Assembly (NCBI GenBank): GCA_030038995.1
Contig: JASHQS010000011.1
Coordinates: 1 to 61,541 of the forward strand
Origin: Xanthobacteraceae bacterium
GTDB lineage: Bacteria > Pseudomonadota > Alphaproteobacteria > Rhizobiales > Xanthobacteraceae
DNA length: 61,541 bases
Reading direction: 5' to 3'
Shown here: positions 38,501 through 47,178 of the stretch, piece after piece
Numbering within the stretch: position 1 is the first letter of the stretch
How the letters are laid out: the number at the start of each line of letters is the position of its first letter
Made by a program: the position numbers and the translations under genes
The notes under the pieces: generated by a model
Told to the model about the DNA's origin: nothing
The model's input: the letters and a program-made list of their open reading frames with translations, nothing else
Database searches by the model: none

Positions 38501-38747
38501 TGGAATCCATCGACGTGAGTTCGGCGATCTGCCCGAAATAGTGTTCGAGCGGCGCCGTGACCGAGGTTTCCATGACCTCGGGCGAGGCGCCCGGAAACGA
38601 CGTCGTGATCTGGATGGTGGGAAAGTCGACGGTCGGCAGCGGCGCGACCGACAAAAGGCTGTATCCGATCAGGCCGAGGACCGTGCAGGCGACGAACAGC
38701 AGCGTCGTCGCGATCGGGCGCCGGATGAACGGATCGGACAGAGTCAC
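35586..38747 (-). CDS. RND efflux pump inner-membrane subunit (MdtB/MuxB-like)
   Basis: Product of 1053 residues, starting VTLSDPFIRRPIATTLLFVA at GTG 38747. The GTG overlaps the adaptor stop (GTGA). Relay segment ALTIASGFVVDDAVVIMIEN-type (seen as FVVDDAIVMIENITRYVEAG) and LLIGIVKKNAIMMVDFALAA are present. Two different RND proteins in a row behind one adaptor is the MdtABC/MuxABC arrangement, where the pair forms a heterotrimer. Exports drugs, bile-salt-like or secondary metabolites in known cases. Confidence 0.94.
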   Translation of the reverse strand: MTLSDPFIRRPIATTLLFVACTVLGLIGYSLLSVAPLPTVDFPTIQITTSFPGASPEVMETSVTAPLEHYFGQIAELTSMDSTSSEGTSQITLQFALSRNIDAAAQDVQAAINAASGWIPISLLPAPPIYRQVNPADTPVLILALTSDVLPLHVVNDYAETVLVQKLSQIRGVGQVSVEGGQTRAVRLQINPTKAAGMGLSLEDVRLAVAATTVDTPKGGLDGPRQAFEIGANDQLFTADELNDAVLAYRNNAPVLLRDIGRAVDGPEDSELAAWYNGVPCVLLDIQRQPGANAIEVVDSVRALLPKLRTSVPPALKIAVVTDRTTTIRASIADVQFTLLLTVALVVLVIFLFLRKLWATLIPSIVLPVSIIGTFALMAVLGFSLDNLSLMALTIASGFVVDDAIVMIENITRYVEAGEAPLTAAMKGARQIGFTVVSLTASLVAVFIPLLLMEGVVGRLFREFAVTLSLAVVVSLIVSLTLTPMMCGRLLKVETAGSQPNALLRWSERAFARLLGGYVVGLDWVLRHRALTLLLAVATMIVTGWLYVVVPKGFLPEQDTGLLVGTTDAPQDISFAAMAARQQALANVIREDPDVVSVGSFVGAGIVNPTLNTGQLYIDIGPPNRRAPVDVVMQRLYRRAAQVSGITLHLHPAQDIALEARASRTQYQEVVQALDEDEVRQWTARLVDRLRRRPELADVTSDQQDDGLQMLITVDRAAAARFGVTMNAVDQILYDAFGQRQIATVFTSLTQYHIVLEVDPAFRNDPAVLDKIYIGSQDAANGNNASGLGNDFHQAAASVPLSSFAHVERRTAPLAITHQGLFPATTVSFNLADGVSLGRGVDVLRQAEKSAALPDSVKTSLAGTAAEFVSSLQNETLLILAAIITVYIVLGVLYESFIHPITILSTLPSAGVGALLALMLAGEPLDVISLIGMVLLIGIVKKNAIMMVDFALAAERERGLTPLAAIREACILRFRPIMMTTMAALLGAIPLAVSSGIGSELRRPLGVALVGGLIFSQTLTLYTTPVIYLAFDWLQRRFTTAAHWGGVGAGVAG

Positions 38748-40072
38748 TTGACGTCTGCCTCCTGTGCCTCCTGTGCCGCCTGTGCAGCTTTCGCACCAGC
38801 GCCGGGCGCCACGATGTCGACGTGCCTGCCGTTCTCCAAGAGGAAATGCCCCTCGGTCACCACCCTTTGACCGGCTCTCAGGTTCTTGGCTGCAACAAGA
38901 ATGCGGCCGTCGGCAGACTGGCGAACCCGCACCCGATGCGCAAACACGGTATCGTCCGGGCGCACGATCCACACATAATCTCCGCGCGGCCCATGGCGGA
39001 GCGCGGCCGGCGGCACGGTCAGTCCGTGGTGCACGGTATCCACCACCACCCTGCCATTGACGAAATCGCCAGGCCACAGGTGGAGGGCGGCATTGGGGAA
39101 GCTTGCCCGCAATTTGATGTTGCCGGTGGTCGCATCGATGAGATTGTCCACCGTATCGACGGTGCCGCGGTCCAACACGGTCTTGTCATCGGCCGCATAG
39201 GCGATGACCGGAACATGCGTCTGGCCAGGAGTGAGCTTGGCCGCGGCGACGTCATGAGACGGAAAGGTGAAAATGACCGAGATCGGCCGCAATTGCGTGA
39301 GCACCACGATGGTGGTGTTGAGCGCGGCGTAGACGTTATTGCCCTCGTCGACTTGCCGGATGCCGGTGCGGCCGTCGATCGGAGCACGGATCGTCGTATA
39401 GTCGACCTGGGTCTTGTTGTACGCTACGGTTGCCTCGTCAAGCTTCACCTGCGCGCGTAATTGCATGACCAGATAGCGTTGATCGTCGGCCTGCTGCACG
39501 GCGATCGACGAGTTCGCTTCGAGCGCTTCATAGCGGTGCAGGTCGGCGATCGCCTGATCGCGCAGCGCCTGATCCTTGAGCAGCGTCGCCTGCGCCTGCT
39601 CGAGCTGGGCTTCATAAGGGCGAGGATCGATAATCGCGAGCGGCTCGCCTTGCTTGACGTCCTGCCCCTCCTGGAAGAGAATTTTGGTGAGCTCGCCATC
39701 GACCCGGGTGGTTACGTTGATCGTGTTGTAGGCTTGAACCGTACCGATGCCGGACAGATAGATCGGCACGTCGGCGGCCTGGACACGGGCCACTCCGACG
39801 CGGACCGCCGCGGCCTCACGGGGCGAGATCGCCGCCCGGCTGACCGGCAATACGCGCGATTGGACGACGTGCAGGAGCCACGGCAGCGCCCCGGATTTGT
39901 ACCCGGCCGCCACCACCAACCCGCACGCGAGCAACAGCAGAACAGCCCTTCGCCACACGGTTTGCCGGCTCCGAATGCGTTCCGCGAAGGCCGCTGACGA
40001 AGACAACGCCGCCCCGCCACGGCGGCTAGCGGTCCGCACAGCGCAACCCCCCGCCCCCGAGCGAGGTCCCAT
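38744..40072 (-). CDS. RND efflux periplasmic adaptor (MdtA-like)
   Basis: Product of 442 residues from ATG 40072. One N-terminal membrane helix (RRAVLLLLACGLVVAAGY) is followed by VPIYLSGIGTVQAYNTINV and a lipoyl-like motif DGELTKILFQEGQDVKQGEPL. A coiled-coil hairpin (DPRPYEAQLEQAQATLLKDQ region) and the IRAPIDGRTGIRQVDEGN return strand are typical of the HlyD/MdtA family. No outer-membrane channel gene follows, so a TolC from elsewhere must serve. The tail AAQAAQEAQEADVK is low complexity. Confidence 0.93.
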   Translation of the reverse strand: MGPRSGAGGCAVRTASRRGGAALSSSAAFAERIRSRQTVWRRAVLLLLACGLVVAAGYKSGALPWLLHVVQSRVLPVSRAAISPREAAAVRVGVARVQAADVPIYLSGIGTVQAYNTINVTTRVDGELTKILFQEGQDVKQGEPLAIIDPRPYEAQLEQAQATLLKDQALRDQAIADLHRYEALEANSSIAVQQADDQRYLVMQLRAQVKLDEATVAYNKTQVDYTTIRAPIDGRTGIRQVDEGNNVYAALNTTIVVLTQLRPISVIFTFPSHDVAAAKLTPGQTHVPVIAYAADDKTVLDRGTVDTVDNLIDATTGNIKLRASFPNAALHLWPGDFVNGRVVVDTVHHGLTVPPAALRHGPRGDYVWIVRPDDTVFAHRVRVRQSADGRILVAAKNLRAGQRVVTEGHFLLENGRHVDIVAPGAGAKAAQAAQEAQEADVK

Positions 40073-40252
40073 CCGCGTGCAGCCTATAGTAAATCCAAAT
40101 CGGAATCCGCACAACGAACGATTGCCGCCGACGCGGCGGGACTTCGATGGCATGGGGCCGGGCCGCCTGGCGCTTCTCGCCGCTTTGCTCGACGGCCCGG
40201 AACTTCGTTCGCAAATACTCGCCCGCACGCGCCAACCGCCGGCGCCATACGC

Positions 40253-40921
40253 TCAGGCAGCCTTGAGCCTGGTCTTGAACATCAGGGTGATTCGCAATTG
40301 CGGACATAAGCGCGAAACCCCGCGCGCGATATGCGGCGTCGTCGCCGGGAACATCAGAAATCGATTGGGTTTCGGGTAGACCGCGGCGACAATGTCGGTT
40401 TCTTCCCTATTGAAAAATACGGTTTCTCCGCCCCAGTTCGGATGCCACTCGACGCCCGGATAATAGATGCTGGTGTGATCCAGGGTCGAGTTCGAGTCGG
40501 TGTGGATCGTGCCTTCGCAGCCAAACGGCAGCCCGTTGGCATAGCAACGGTGCAGTACGTGGCCGTTCAAGAGGGTTTTCTCCAGCGCAGACCAAAGCTG
40601 ATAAAGCGCCGGCGCGCGTTTCTGCAACTCGTCAGCGCAATCATAGAGGGCTTCGGATGGTGAAGCATAGCCGGCAAAGTGCTTGTGCCAGAACACGTAT
40701 TGATCCGTCTTCGTGTTGGATCTCCAGCCGAACCGCCACCCTCCGCCGCGTAAAAAAGCAAACACTCGCTGTTGATGGGTTTCATCGAGCAAGTCGTCGA
40801 AAATTGCAATCCCGGGAGCCGTGCCAAGTCCACCTGTGGCCACGGCGATCGCGGATTTGACCGCAAGCTCCCGCTCCGGCATCAACCGAGACTCTGTTGG
40901 CTCTGGCTCTGGCTCCGGCAT
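40253..40921 (-). CDS. 2OG-Fe(II) oxygenase, prolyl-hydroxylase-like
   Basis: Product of 222 residues. The double-stranded beta-helix core has His140 and Asp142 in GTIHTDSNSTLDHTSIYY, GGETVFF at 164-170, His197 in PATTPHIARGVSRLCP and Arg210 in LRITLMFK, a complete Fe/2OG set. The N-terminus PEPEPEP comes from a short GGCTCT-type sequence repeat. ATG 40921 has GGGAG 8 bases upstream; ATG 40882 is an alternative. It precedes the efflux adaptor by 180 bp on the same strand. Hydroxylation of a small molecule or peptide is plausible; substrate unknown. Confidence 0.8.
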   Translation of the reverse strand: MPEPEPEPTESRLMPERELAVKSAIAVATGGLGTAPGIAIFDDLLDETHQQRVFAFLRGGGWRFGWRSNTKTDQYVFWHKHFAGYASPSEALYDCADELQKRAPALYQLWSALEKTLLNGHVLHRCYANGLPFGCEGTIHTDSNSTLDHTSIYYPGVEWHPNWGGETVFFNREETDIVAAVYPKPNRFLMFPATTPHIARGVSRLCPQLRITLMFKTRLKAA

Positions 40922-41231
40922 TGGCTGCGCTCCCAGGCTGAAAATGCGCGAACGGCGGCCACGATGAGCTTGTGGCGGTCCAGGACCGAAGCGGCCGGCG
41001 AAGGCTGCCGCACCTGTCCGAGTTGTCCAGCCAGGCGCGCTCCGCCGTGACCGCATCGCTGCCGCCGACAGCGTCGAATCGATGGGCCGAGTTCGTTGCG
41101 GCCCCGCATGAAACTTTCGCGCGACAGGCCCATCATAACAACTCTACATCAACCGTTCCCGATCGTGAAGTCCTGTTTCATTCGCTGCGGTTCGGCGAGT
41201 TGTCTGAGGTCAACGCGGCCCGGTCATGTCG
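40922..41231. other. Gap of 310 bp without a recognised gene
   Basis: Lies between the DUF6817-like gene and the oxygenase on the same strand. A minus-strand frame from 41136 stays open for 84 codons, but its composition (Arg/Ser-rich, out of frame with the oxygenase) does not look like a protein. No terminator or clear promoter was identified. Confidence 0.45.
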
Positions 41232-41786
41232 TCAACCGACGGATGACGGATCGAGCGTTGCCGCCAGGTCGGCAAGCGAGAGGCTTTGCAGATGGCGCTC
41301 GACCGCGCATTTCGCCGCAAAGCTGATTTCGCCCGCAAGAAGCTTCTCAAGCGCGGCCTTGCCGCGAGCGTTTTGCTCGATGAGATTTGCCGCCTCGATT
41401 TCCAGGAGATTGTTCAGCGCCGTCCGGGACAATCGAATGACGTTATTCCGGTAATGATCTCTGACCACTATGTCTTGCGCCGCGATGCAGGTCAGGAATT
41501 CCCGCCTGTCCGCGACGCAGAACACATAGGCGAGGAACTCGGCCGCCTCGCCGATGAGGTCACGTATGACGTCGCGGTTGGCAATGGGAAATGCGCGGTA
41601 GCGGAAGTGCCGGGTGCCGTAAATGCTGTGGAACAAGCCGGCAACACAAATGGGCTCGGGATTGCCCCAGTCTTCCAGCAGATCGTGCGTGCCCTGAAGG
41701 TGCGTGTAAAAATCCCTGCCGCTGTGTCGCACCTCGTCGGCATGGAGCCGTTGCAGCAGGAAGGCTCTATATTTTTCGTCGACCAT
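41232..41786 (-). CDS. DUF6817-type HD-like protein
   Basis: Product of 184 residues from ATG 41786. Key segments are HADEVRHSGRDFYTHLQGTH, LLEDWGNPEPICVAGLFHSIYGT and DVIRDLIGEAAEFLAYVFC. The His pattern (H..GTH, then LFHS where HD proteins have HD) matches what I recall as DUF6817, small proteins often seen beside biosynthetic genes. A metal-binding all-alpha fold is likely; the reaction is unknown. It lies 179 bp downstream of hisS on the same strand and is the first gene of the accessory block. Confidence 0.7.
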   Translation of the reverse strand: MVDEKYRAFLLQRLHADEVRHSGRDFYTHLQGTHDLLEDWGNPEPICVAGLFHSIYGTRHFRYRAFPIANRDVIRDLIGEAAEFLAYVFCVADRREFLTCIAAQDIVVRDHYRNNVIRLSRTALNNLLEIEAANLIEQNARGKAALEKLLAGEISFAAKCAVERHLQSLSLADLAATLDPSSVG

Positions 41787-41964
41787 CGCCGAGTTCCAAA
41801 GCGAACGAACGTCGAGCCGCGATGCGCAGATGCACGACAGTCGTGCGAACAAGGCGCCGCCGATCGCGGCAATGGCGCACTCTTCGACAATAGCCGTCTT
41901 CGTCGGACCAACCAAGTGCCCGGACGCCGAGGCTGGCGCAACAACAGCACAGCCGGCGGCTATT

Positions 41965-43464
41965 TCAAGCGCGCGAGCGCGCCAGCACGGCGCGGACGTT
42001 GCGCACCAGTTCGTCGCGCTTCACCGAAATCTGCGACGCGTCGCCTTTGGTCCATTCGGCGCGGCTTTTGATCGTGCCGGACCGTTCGGCGCCGAGCGCC
42101 ATGTCCTTGAGCGTCACGATGCCTGTGGCGCGCTCGTTGCTGCCTTCGATGACGACGGCGGGTGCCCCGCGTTTGTCGGCGTATCTGAGTTGCGCGCGCA
42201 TTCCACCGTCGCCGAGATAGAGTTCGGCGCGGATTCCCGCGCCCCGCAGCTCACTCACCATGCCCTGATAACGCGGCATTTGATCGCGATCGAGGACGAG
42301 CACGACGACCGGTCCCACGACGGCTTTTTCCGACAGCAAGCCGCTCATCTCGAGCGCCGATGCCAGCCGCGAGACCCCGATCGACACGCCGCTCGCCGGC
42401 ACCTTGGTGCCCAAAAAACGCTCGACGAGATTGTCATAGCGGCCGCCGCCGCCGATCGAGCCGAAGCGGATCGGCCGGCCGTCGTCTCCCCTGATGTCGA
42501 AGGTCAGTTCGGCCTCGAACACCGGGCCGGTGTAATAGGCCAGGCCGCGGACGACCGCGGGATCGACGCGCACGCGGTCGAGAGCAAAACCGGCGGCGGT
42601 CAGGATCGTGTCGATCTCCAACAGTTCGGCGGCGCCTTGCTCGCCGATCTCACTGCCTCGCGCCAGCTCCGCCAGCGTGGCGCACACGGCGCGGCGATCG
42701 CCGCCTGCGGCCTGGAGAAAACCCAGGACGCGATCGATGGCGCTCTTTGCCAGTCCGGCACCTCTGGTGAAGTCGCCGGATTCGTCCTTGCGCCCGCTGC
42801 CGAGGAGCTGGGCGACGCCTTCGATGCCCAGTCGGTCGAGCTTGTCCATCGCGCGCAAGACGCCCAGACGCGCTGCGTCGCCTTGCGCGCCGTCCGGGAT
42901 GCCGATCAGCTCGAGCACGCCGTTGAGAACTTTGCGATTGTTGATTTTGATGACGTAATCGCCGCGCGACAGGCCGAGCGCTTCCAGACTGTCGGCCAGC
43001 AGCATGCAAAACTCGGCGTCCGCCGCCATGGACGCTGCGCCCACCGTGTCGGCATCGAACTGGATGAATTCACGGAAGCGGCCGGGACCGGGCTTTTCGT
43101 CGCGGAAAATCGGACCCACCTGAAACCGGCGGTAGGGCAAGGCGAGGCTGTCGTAGTTCTCGGCCACATAGCGGGCCAACGGAGCCGTCAGATCGTAGCG
43201 CAACACCAGCCACTGACCGTCATCGTCGGCGAATGAGAACACGCCCTCGTGCGGCCGGTCCTGGTCGGGCAGGAACTTGCCCAGTGCGTCGGCAAATTCG
43301 ATGCACGGCGTGGCAAGCAGCTCAAAGCCGTAGGAGGCATAGACTTCGGCGAGCTTGCCGATCAGCCGCTGTTGGATCGCCAGCGTCTTTCCGGTGCAAT
43401 CGAAAAGGCCGCGCGGCAAGCGTGGTTTGGGCCGGTCGACGAGGCGAGAGGCTTGATCATTCAT
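41965..43464 (-). CDS. hisS: Histidyl-tRNA synthetase
   Basis: Class II aminoacyl-tRNA synthetase that charges tRNA-His. The 499-residue product shows motif 1 around ATPCIEFADAL, motif 2 FQVGPIFRDEKPGPGRFREF with FIQFDADTVG, the histidine loops GLAYYTGPVFEAEL and GGGGRYDNLVERF, and motif 3 VSIGVSRLASAL. A C-terminal anticodon-binding domain follows. ATG 43464 has GGAAA upstream. Confidence 0.97.
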   Translation of the reverse strand: MNDQASRLVDRPKPRLPRGLFDCTGKTLAIQQRLIGKLAEVYASYGFELLATPCIEFADALGKFLPDQDRPHEGVFSFADDDGQWLVLRYDLTAPLARYVAENYDSLALPYRRFQVGPIFRDEKPGPGRFREFIQFDADTVGAASMAADAEFCMLLADSLEALGLSRGDYVIKINNRKVLNGVLELIGIPDGAQGDAARLGVLRAMDKLDRLGIEGVAQLLGSGRKDESGDFTRGAGLAKSAIDRVLGFLQAAGGDRRAVCATLAELARGSEIGEQGAAELLEIDTILTAAGFALDRVRVDPAVVRGLAYYTGPVFEAELTFDIRGDDGRPIRFGSIGGGGRYDNLVERFLGTKVPASGVSIGVSRLASALEMSGLLSEKAVVGPVVVLVLDRDQMPRYQGMVSELRGAGIRAELYLGDGGMRAQLRYADKRGAPAVVIEGSNERATGIVTLKDMALGAERSGTIKSRAEWTKGDASQISVKRDELVRNVRAVLARSRA

Positions 43465-43722
43465 CGCGAATTTCCGGTCGGAGCGAATAGTCAAATAGCA
43501 ATTCGCTGGTTGCCATGCCAGCCTCAAGCCCGCTGGCAGCCTGGCGCCTGGTTTATCTCGCGCGGCCCTGAAGGCGAAATCGGCATCGCGCCTGGCGAGC
43601 CCGCAGTCGATCGGGCAAGCCGGGCGCTCGATTCCAAATAAGAAATTGCGGGTGTCTCGCCGCGTGCGTTGGACCGGCCAGGCTCGCGTTGCACCGGATT
43701 CGGCAAACGCCACGGAGCGCGC

Positions 43723-44604
43723 CTAATCCGGCTGCTGCCGCCGCACACGCAGCAATCCCTCCTGCGCCACCGAAGCGATCAGCGTGCCGTCACGGGCGAA
43801 AATCAGGCCGCGGGAAAAGCCGCGCGAGTCGGCGAGGCTCGGACTGTCCTGGGCGTAGAGCAGCCAATCGTCGGCGCGGAACGGCCGGTGAAACCACAGC
43901 GCGTGATCGAGGCTCGCCGCCATGATGTCCTTGTCGAACACGCTGCGGCCGTGCGGGATGAGCGCGGAATCAAGGAGCGTCATGTCGGAGGCGTAGGCCA
44001 GCACGCATTGATGAATTGCCGGCGCGTCCGGCGGCAGGCTGCCGGTGGCGCGGATCCAGACGTGAAAGCGGCCCTCGTCGGATTTTTCGCCCAGATAGCG
44101 GCGCATCTCGACCGGCCGCAGCTCGATCGGCCGCTCGCGCTCGTAATAGCGGCGCACCGGCTCGGGCATCAGCGACCACACCTTGTTTTTCATCTCGGCT
44201 TCGCTCGGCAGCGCCTCCGGCATCGGCACGTCGGGCATCTTGGCCTGATGGGTGAGGCCGTCCTCGTGCAGGTGAAACGACACCGACATCGAGAAGATGG
44301 CATGGCCATGCTGGATCGCCACCACACGCCGCGTGGTGAAACTGCGGCCGTCGCGGATGCGGTCGACCTCGTAGATGATCGGCACCTTGGGATCGCCGCC
44401 GAGCAGAAAATAGGCGTGCAGCGAATGCGGCGGGCGGGCCGCCAAGTCCTCGACCGTGCGGCAGGCCGCCACCAGCGCCTGGCCGATCACCTGGCCGCCG
44501 AACACGCGCTGCCAGCGATCTTGCGGCGAGCGGCCGCGGAACAGGTTGAGCTCGAGCGGCTCCAGATCGAGGATTTCGAGTAATCCTTTGACGGCGGAAG
44601 ACAT
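43723..44604 (-). CDS. tesB: Acyl-CoA thioesterase II
   Basis: Double-hotdog thioesterase that releases fatty acids from acyl-CoA. The 293-residue product has the family segments RVFGGQVIGQALVAA, PHSLHAYFLLGGDP, FTTRRVVAIQHG, the catalytic Asp in MAASLDHALWFHRPFRADDW and the Gln in IASVAQEGLLR. ATG 44604 follows a strong GGAGAGGAG. An in-frame extension upstream is repeat sequence. Confidence 0.94.
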   Translation of the reverse strand: MSSAVKGLLEILDLEPLELNLFRGRSPQDRWQRVFGGQVIGQALVAACRTVEDLAARPPHSLHAYFLLGGDPKVPIIYEVDRIRDGRSFTTRRVVAIQHGHAIFSMSVSFHLHEDGLTHQAKMPDVPMPEALPSEAEMKNKVWSLMPEPVRRYYERERPIELRPVEMRRYLGEKSDEGRFHVWIRATGSLPPDAPAIHQCVLAYASDMTLLDSALIPHGRSVFDKDIMAASLDHALWFHRPFRADDWLLYAQDSPSLADSRGFSRGLIFARDGTLIASVAQEGLLRVRRQQPD

Positions 44605-44619
44605 CAAATCTCCTCTCCT

Positions 44620-44743
44620 GTTTCCCGGATGCGGTGCAGCGCGCAGCGGTGCACCGCTGATCCGGGACCGTCCCAGACTCCGCAACTTGTTACGATCCCG
44701 GGTCTGCAGCGCACCACTTCGTGCTGCGCTGCGCCCGGGAAAC
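44620..44743. repeat. Palindromic repeat family C, copy 2
   Basis: Inverted copy of the element at 22771-22904, with GTTTCCCGGATGCGG at one end and GCGCCCGGGAAAC at the other. It occupies the divergent gap between tesB and the ubiH-like gene. Confidence 0.9.
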
Positions 44744-44827
44744 GCCCCGGGCCAAAGCCAAATGGGAACGTGCTAGGATAAAGCCCGTACCAAGGCATGC
44801 GCGCAAGCGCCATGTGCGGAAGTGAGC

Positions 44828-46048
44828 ATGACACGCAACACCGATGTGCTGATTGCCGGGGGCGGCTTCGCCGGGCTGACGCTGGCGATCGCGCTGCGTC
44901 AGGCGCTCGGGCCGGCGTTTACGGTCGCGGTCGCCGATCCGACGCTGGGCAAGAGCCACGCCGGCGACGAGCGCGCCTCGGCCATCATCGCCGCGGCGCG
45001 CCGCCTGTTCGAAGCGATCGGCGTGTGGCCGAGCGTCGCCGACCAGGCGCAGCCGATCCTCGACATGGTCGTCACCGACAGCCGGCTCGCCGACGCGGTG
45101 CGGCCGGTGTTTCTCAGCTTCGACGGCGACATCGCGCCGGGCGAGCCGTTCGCCCACATGATCGAGAACCGGCATTTGGTCGAAGCGCTGGAAGCGAAGG
45201 CGCGCGATCTCGGCGTCGAGCTGAAAGCCGCGGCGGTTCAGGGCTTCTCCCGTCACGCTCTTCTGACCGAGGCGGAATTTGCCGATGGCACTTCGACGTC
45301 CGCGCGCCTCCTGGTCGCCGCTGACGGTGCACGCTCGACCATCCGCGAGGCCGCCGGCATCGCCAGCCATGGCTGGGACTACGGCCAGTCGGCCATCGTC
45401 ACCACGGTGGGGCACGAGCGCGATCATAACGGGCGCGCCGAGGAGCATTTTCTGCCCGCCGGCCCGTTCGCGATTCTGCCGCTCAAAGGCCGCCGCTCCT
45501 CGATCGTGTGGACGGAAAAGACGAGCGAAGCCGAGCGCATCGTGGCGCTGCCCGCTGCCGCTTTTCACGACGAGCTGGAGCAGCGTTTCAAGCTGCATCT
45601 CGGCGAGATTACCGTCGTGGGGGCGCGGCGCGTACTGCCGCTCGGCTTCTTCGTGGCGCGCTCGTTCATCGCCGAGCGCATCGCGCTCGCCGGCGACGCT
45701 GCCCACGTCATTCATCCGATCGCCGGGCAGGGCCTCAATATGGGGCTGAAGGATGTTGCCGCGCTCGCCGAAGTGATCGTCGATGCGGCGCGGCTCGGCC
45801 TCGATCCCGGCGCCGCCACGGTGCTGGAACGCTACCAGCGCTGGCGCCGCTTCGACACCATGACGATGGGGCTCGCCACCGACGGGTTGAACCGGCTGTT
45901 CTCCAACCGCTCCGACGTGCTGCGCCTCCTGCGCGACGTCGGGCTCGGCATGGTCGAGCGGCTACCGGGCGTCAAGCGCCTGTTCATCCGCGAAGCCGCC
46001 GGCCTGTTCGGCGACGTCCCCAAACTGCTGCGCGGCGAAATGTTATAA
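44828..46048 (+). CDS. UbiH/COQ6-family FAD-dependent hydroxylase
   Basis: Flavin monooxygenase of the ubiquinone-ring hydroxylase family. The FAD-binding VLIAGGGFAGLTLAIALRQA lies near residue 7, and RLLVAADGARSTIRE and GDAAHVIHPIAGQGLNMGLKD are the second and third flavin motifs. About 406 residues, normal for the family. ATG 44828 has GGAAG 5 bases upstream; GTG 44822 is in frame. Which ring position it hydroxylates (UbiH, UbiF, UbiI or UbiL) cannot be told here. Confidence 0.92.
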   Translation: MTRNTDVLIAGGGFAGLTLAIALRQALGPAFTVAVADPTLGKSHAGDERASAIIAAARRLFEAIGVWPSVADQAQPILDMVVTDSRLADAVRPVFLSFDGDIAPGEPFAHMIENRHLVEALEAKARDLGVELKAAAVQGFSRHALLTEAEFADGTSTSARLLVAADGARSTIREAAGIASHGWDYGQSAIVTTVGHERDHNGRAEEHFLPAGPFAILPLKGRRSSIVWTEKTSEAERIVALPAAAFHDELEQRFKLHLGEITVVGARRVLPLGFFVARSFIAERIALAGDAAHVIHPIAGQGLNMGLKDVAALAEVIVDAARLGLDPGAATVLERYQRWRRFDTMTMGLATDGLNRLFSNRSDVLRLLRDVGLGMVERLPGVKRLFIREAAGLFGDVPKLLRGEML

Positions 46049-46068
46049 GCGCGGTGACGCTCCCTGTT

Positions 46069-46155
46069 CCGCTCATTCCCGCGCAAGCGGGAATCCAGGG
46101 AGCCGTCGTGTTGATTCAGAAATGACTGGGTCCCCGCTTTCGCGGGGACGAGCGG
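46069..46155. repeat. Palindromic repeat family B, copy 2
   Basis: CCGCTCATTCCCGCGCAAGC followed by GGGAATCCAGG and, after a variable centre, GGTCCCCGC...GCGGGGACGAGCGG. It is the intergenic twin of the element inside cobQ. It lies between the ubiH-like gene and gpsA. Confidence 0.9.
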
Positions 46156-46194
46156 AAGTCGTCATCTGGTTCGTGATTAGGATTCGCCCCAACC

Positions 46195-47178
46195 ATGCCC
46201 TTCGACAGCATCGCGGTCATCGGCGCCGGCGCCTGGGGCACCGCGCTGGCACTGACTTGTGCCCGCGCCGGGCGCAAGGTGACGCTGTGGGAGCACGATG
46301 CCGCAAACGCGGAGAATCTGAAAGAGCATCGCGAGAGCCTGTTTTTGCCGGCCGTGCGCATTCCCGATGACATTGTTATTGCGGGCGATCTTGCCGCGGC
46401 GGCGCGCGCGCAAGCGATGCTGCTGGTCGTGCCCGCGCAAGCGGTGCGTAGCGCTTCGGCAAAACTTGCGCCGCTGGTCGCGCCCGGCACGCCGGTGATC
46501 GTCTGCGCCAAGGGCATCGAGCGCGGCAGCAAACAATTCATGACCGACGTGGTCGCCGCCTGCGCGCCGCAAGTTGCGCCGGCGATCCTGTCAGGGCCGA
46601 GCTTTGCCGCCGACGTGGCGCGCGGGCTGCCGACCGCGGTGACGCTCGCCGCGCGCGAGTCCACGCTTGCCGGCGAGCTTGCGCGCGCCATCGGCTCGGC
46701 GAATTTCCGGCCCTATCACTCAACCGACGTGCGCGGCGTCGAGATCGGCGGCGCCGCCAAGAACGTGCTGGCGATCGCCGCCGGCATCGTCGCCGGCCGC
46801 AAGCTCGGCGCCAGCGCCGCGGCGGCGCTGGTGACGCGCGGCTTCGCCGAGCTGGCGCGCTTCGGCCGCGGCTACGGCGCGCGGCCGGAGACGCTGATGG
46901 GCCTGTCCGGGCTCGGCGACCTGTTGCTGACCTGCTCGAGCCCGCAATCGCGCAATTTTTCATTCGGCGTGGCGCTCGGCGCCGGGCAGCGGCCGGGCGC
47001 CATCCACGGCGGCCTTGCCGAAGGCGTGTTCACCGCGCCGGTGCTGCTCGACATGGCGCGCGAGCGCGGCATCGACATGCCGATCGCGGCCGCGGTCGCC
47101 GCCGTGCTGAACGAAAAGCTGAGCGTCGATGCGGCGATCGAATCTTTGTTGACGCGGCCGTTGCGGGCGGAGGAATGA
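46195..47178 (+). CDS. gpsA: Glycerol-3-phosphate dehydrogenase [NAD(P)+]
   Basis: Makes sn-glycerol 3-phosphate for phospholipids from dihydroxyacetone phosphate. The 327-residue product has the Rossmann motif [43 protein letters not shown], the catalytic lysine in [14 protein letters not shown] and [19 protein letters not shown]. The stop overlaps the start of the EVE gene (ATGA). Confidence 0.97.
   Translation: MPFDSIAVIGAGAWGTALALTCARAGRKVTLWEHDAANAENLKEHRESLFLPAVRIPDDIVIAGDLAAAARAQAMLLVVPAQAVRSASAKLAPLVAPGTPVIVCAKGIERGSKQFMTDVVAACAPQVAPAILSGPSFAADVARGLPTAVTLAARESTLAGELARAIGSANFRPYHSTDVRGVEIGGAAKNVLAIAAGIVAGRKLGASAAAALVTRGFAELARFGRGYGARPETLMGLSGLGDLLLTCSSPQSRNFSFGVALGAGQRPGAIHGGLAEGVFTAPVLLDMARERGIDMPIAAAVAAVLNEKLSVDAAIESLLTRPLRAEE

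Noticed and set aside
43465..43722. RNA gene between tesB and hisS
   Set aside because: No tRNA-like cloverleaf or known RNA motif could be built from the 258 bp.
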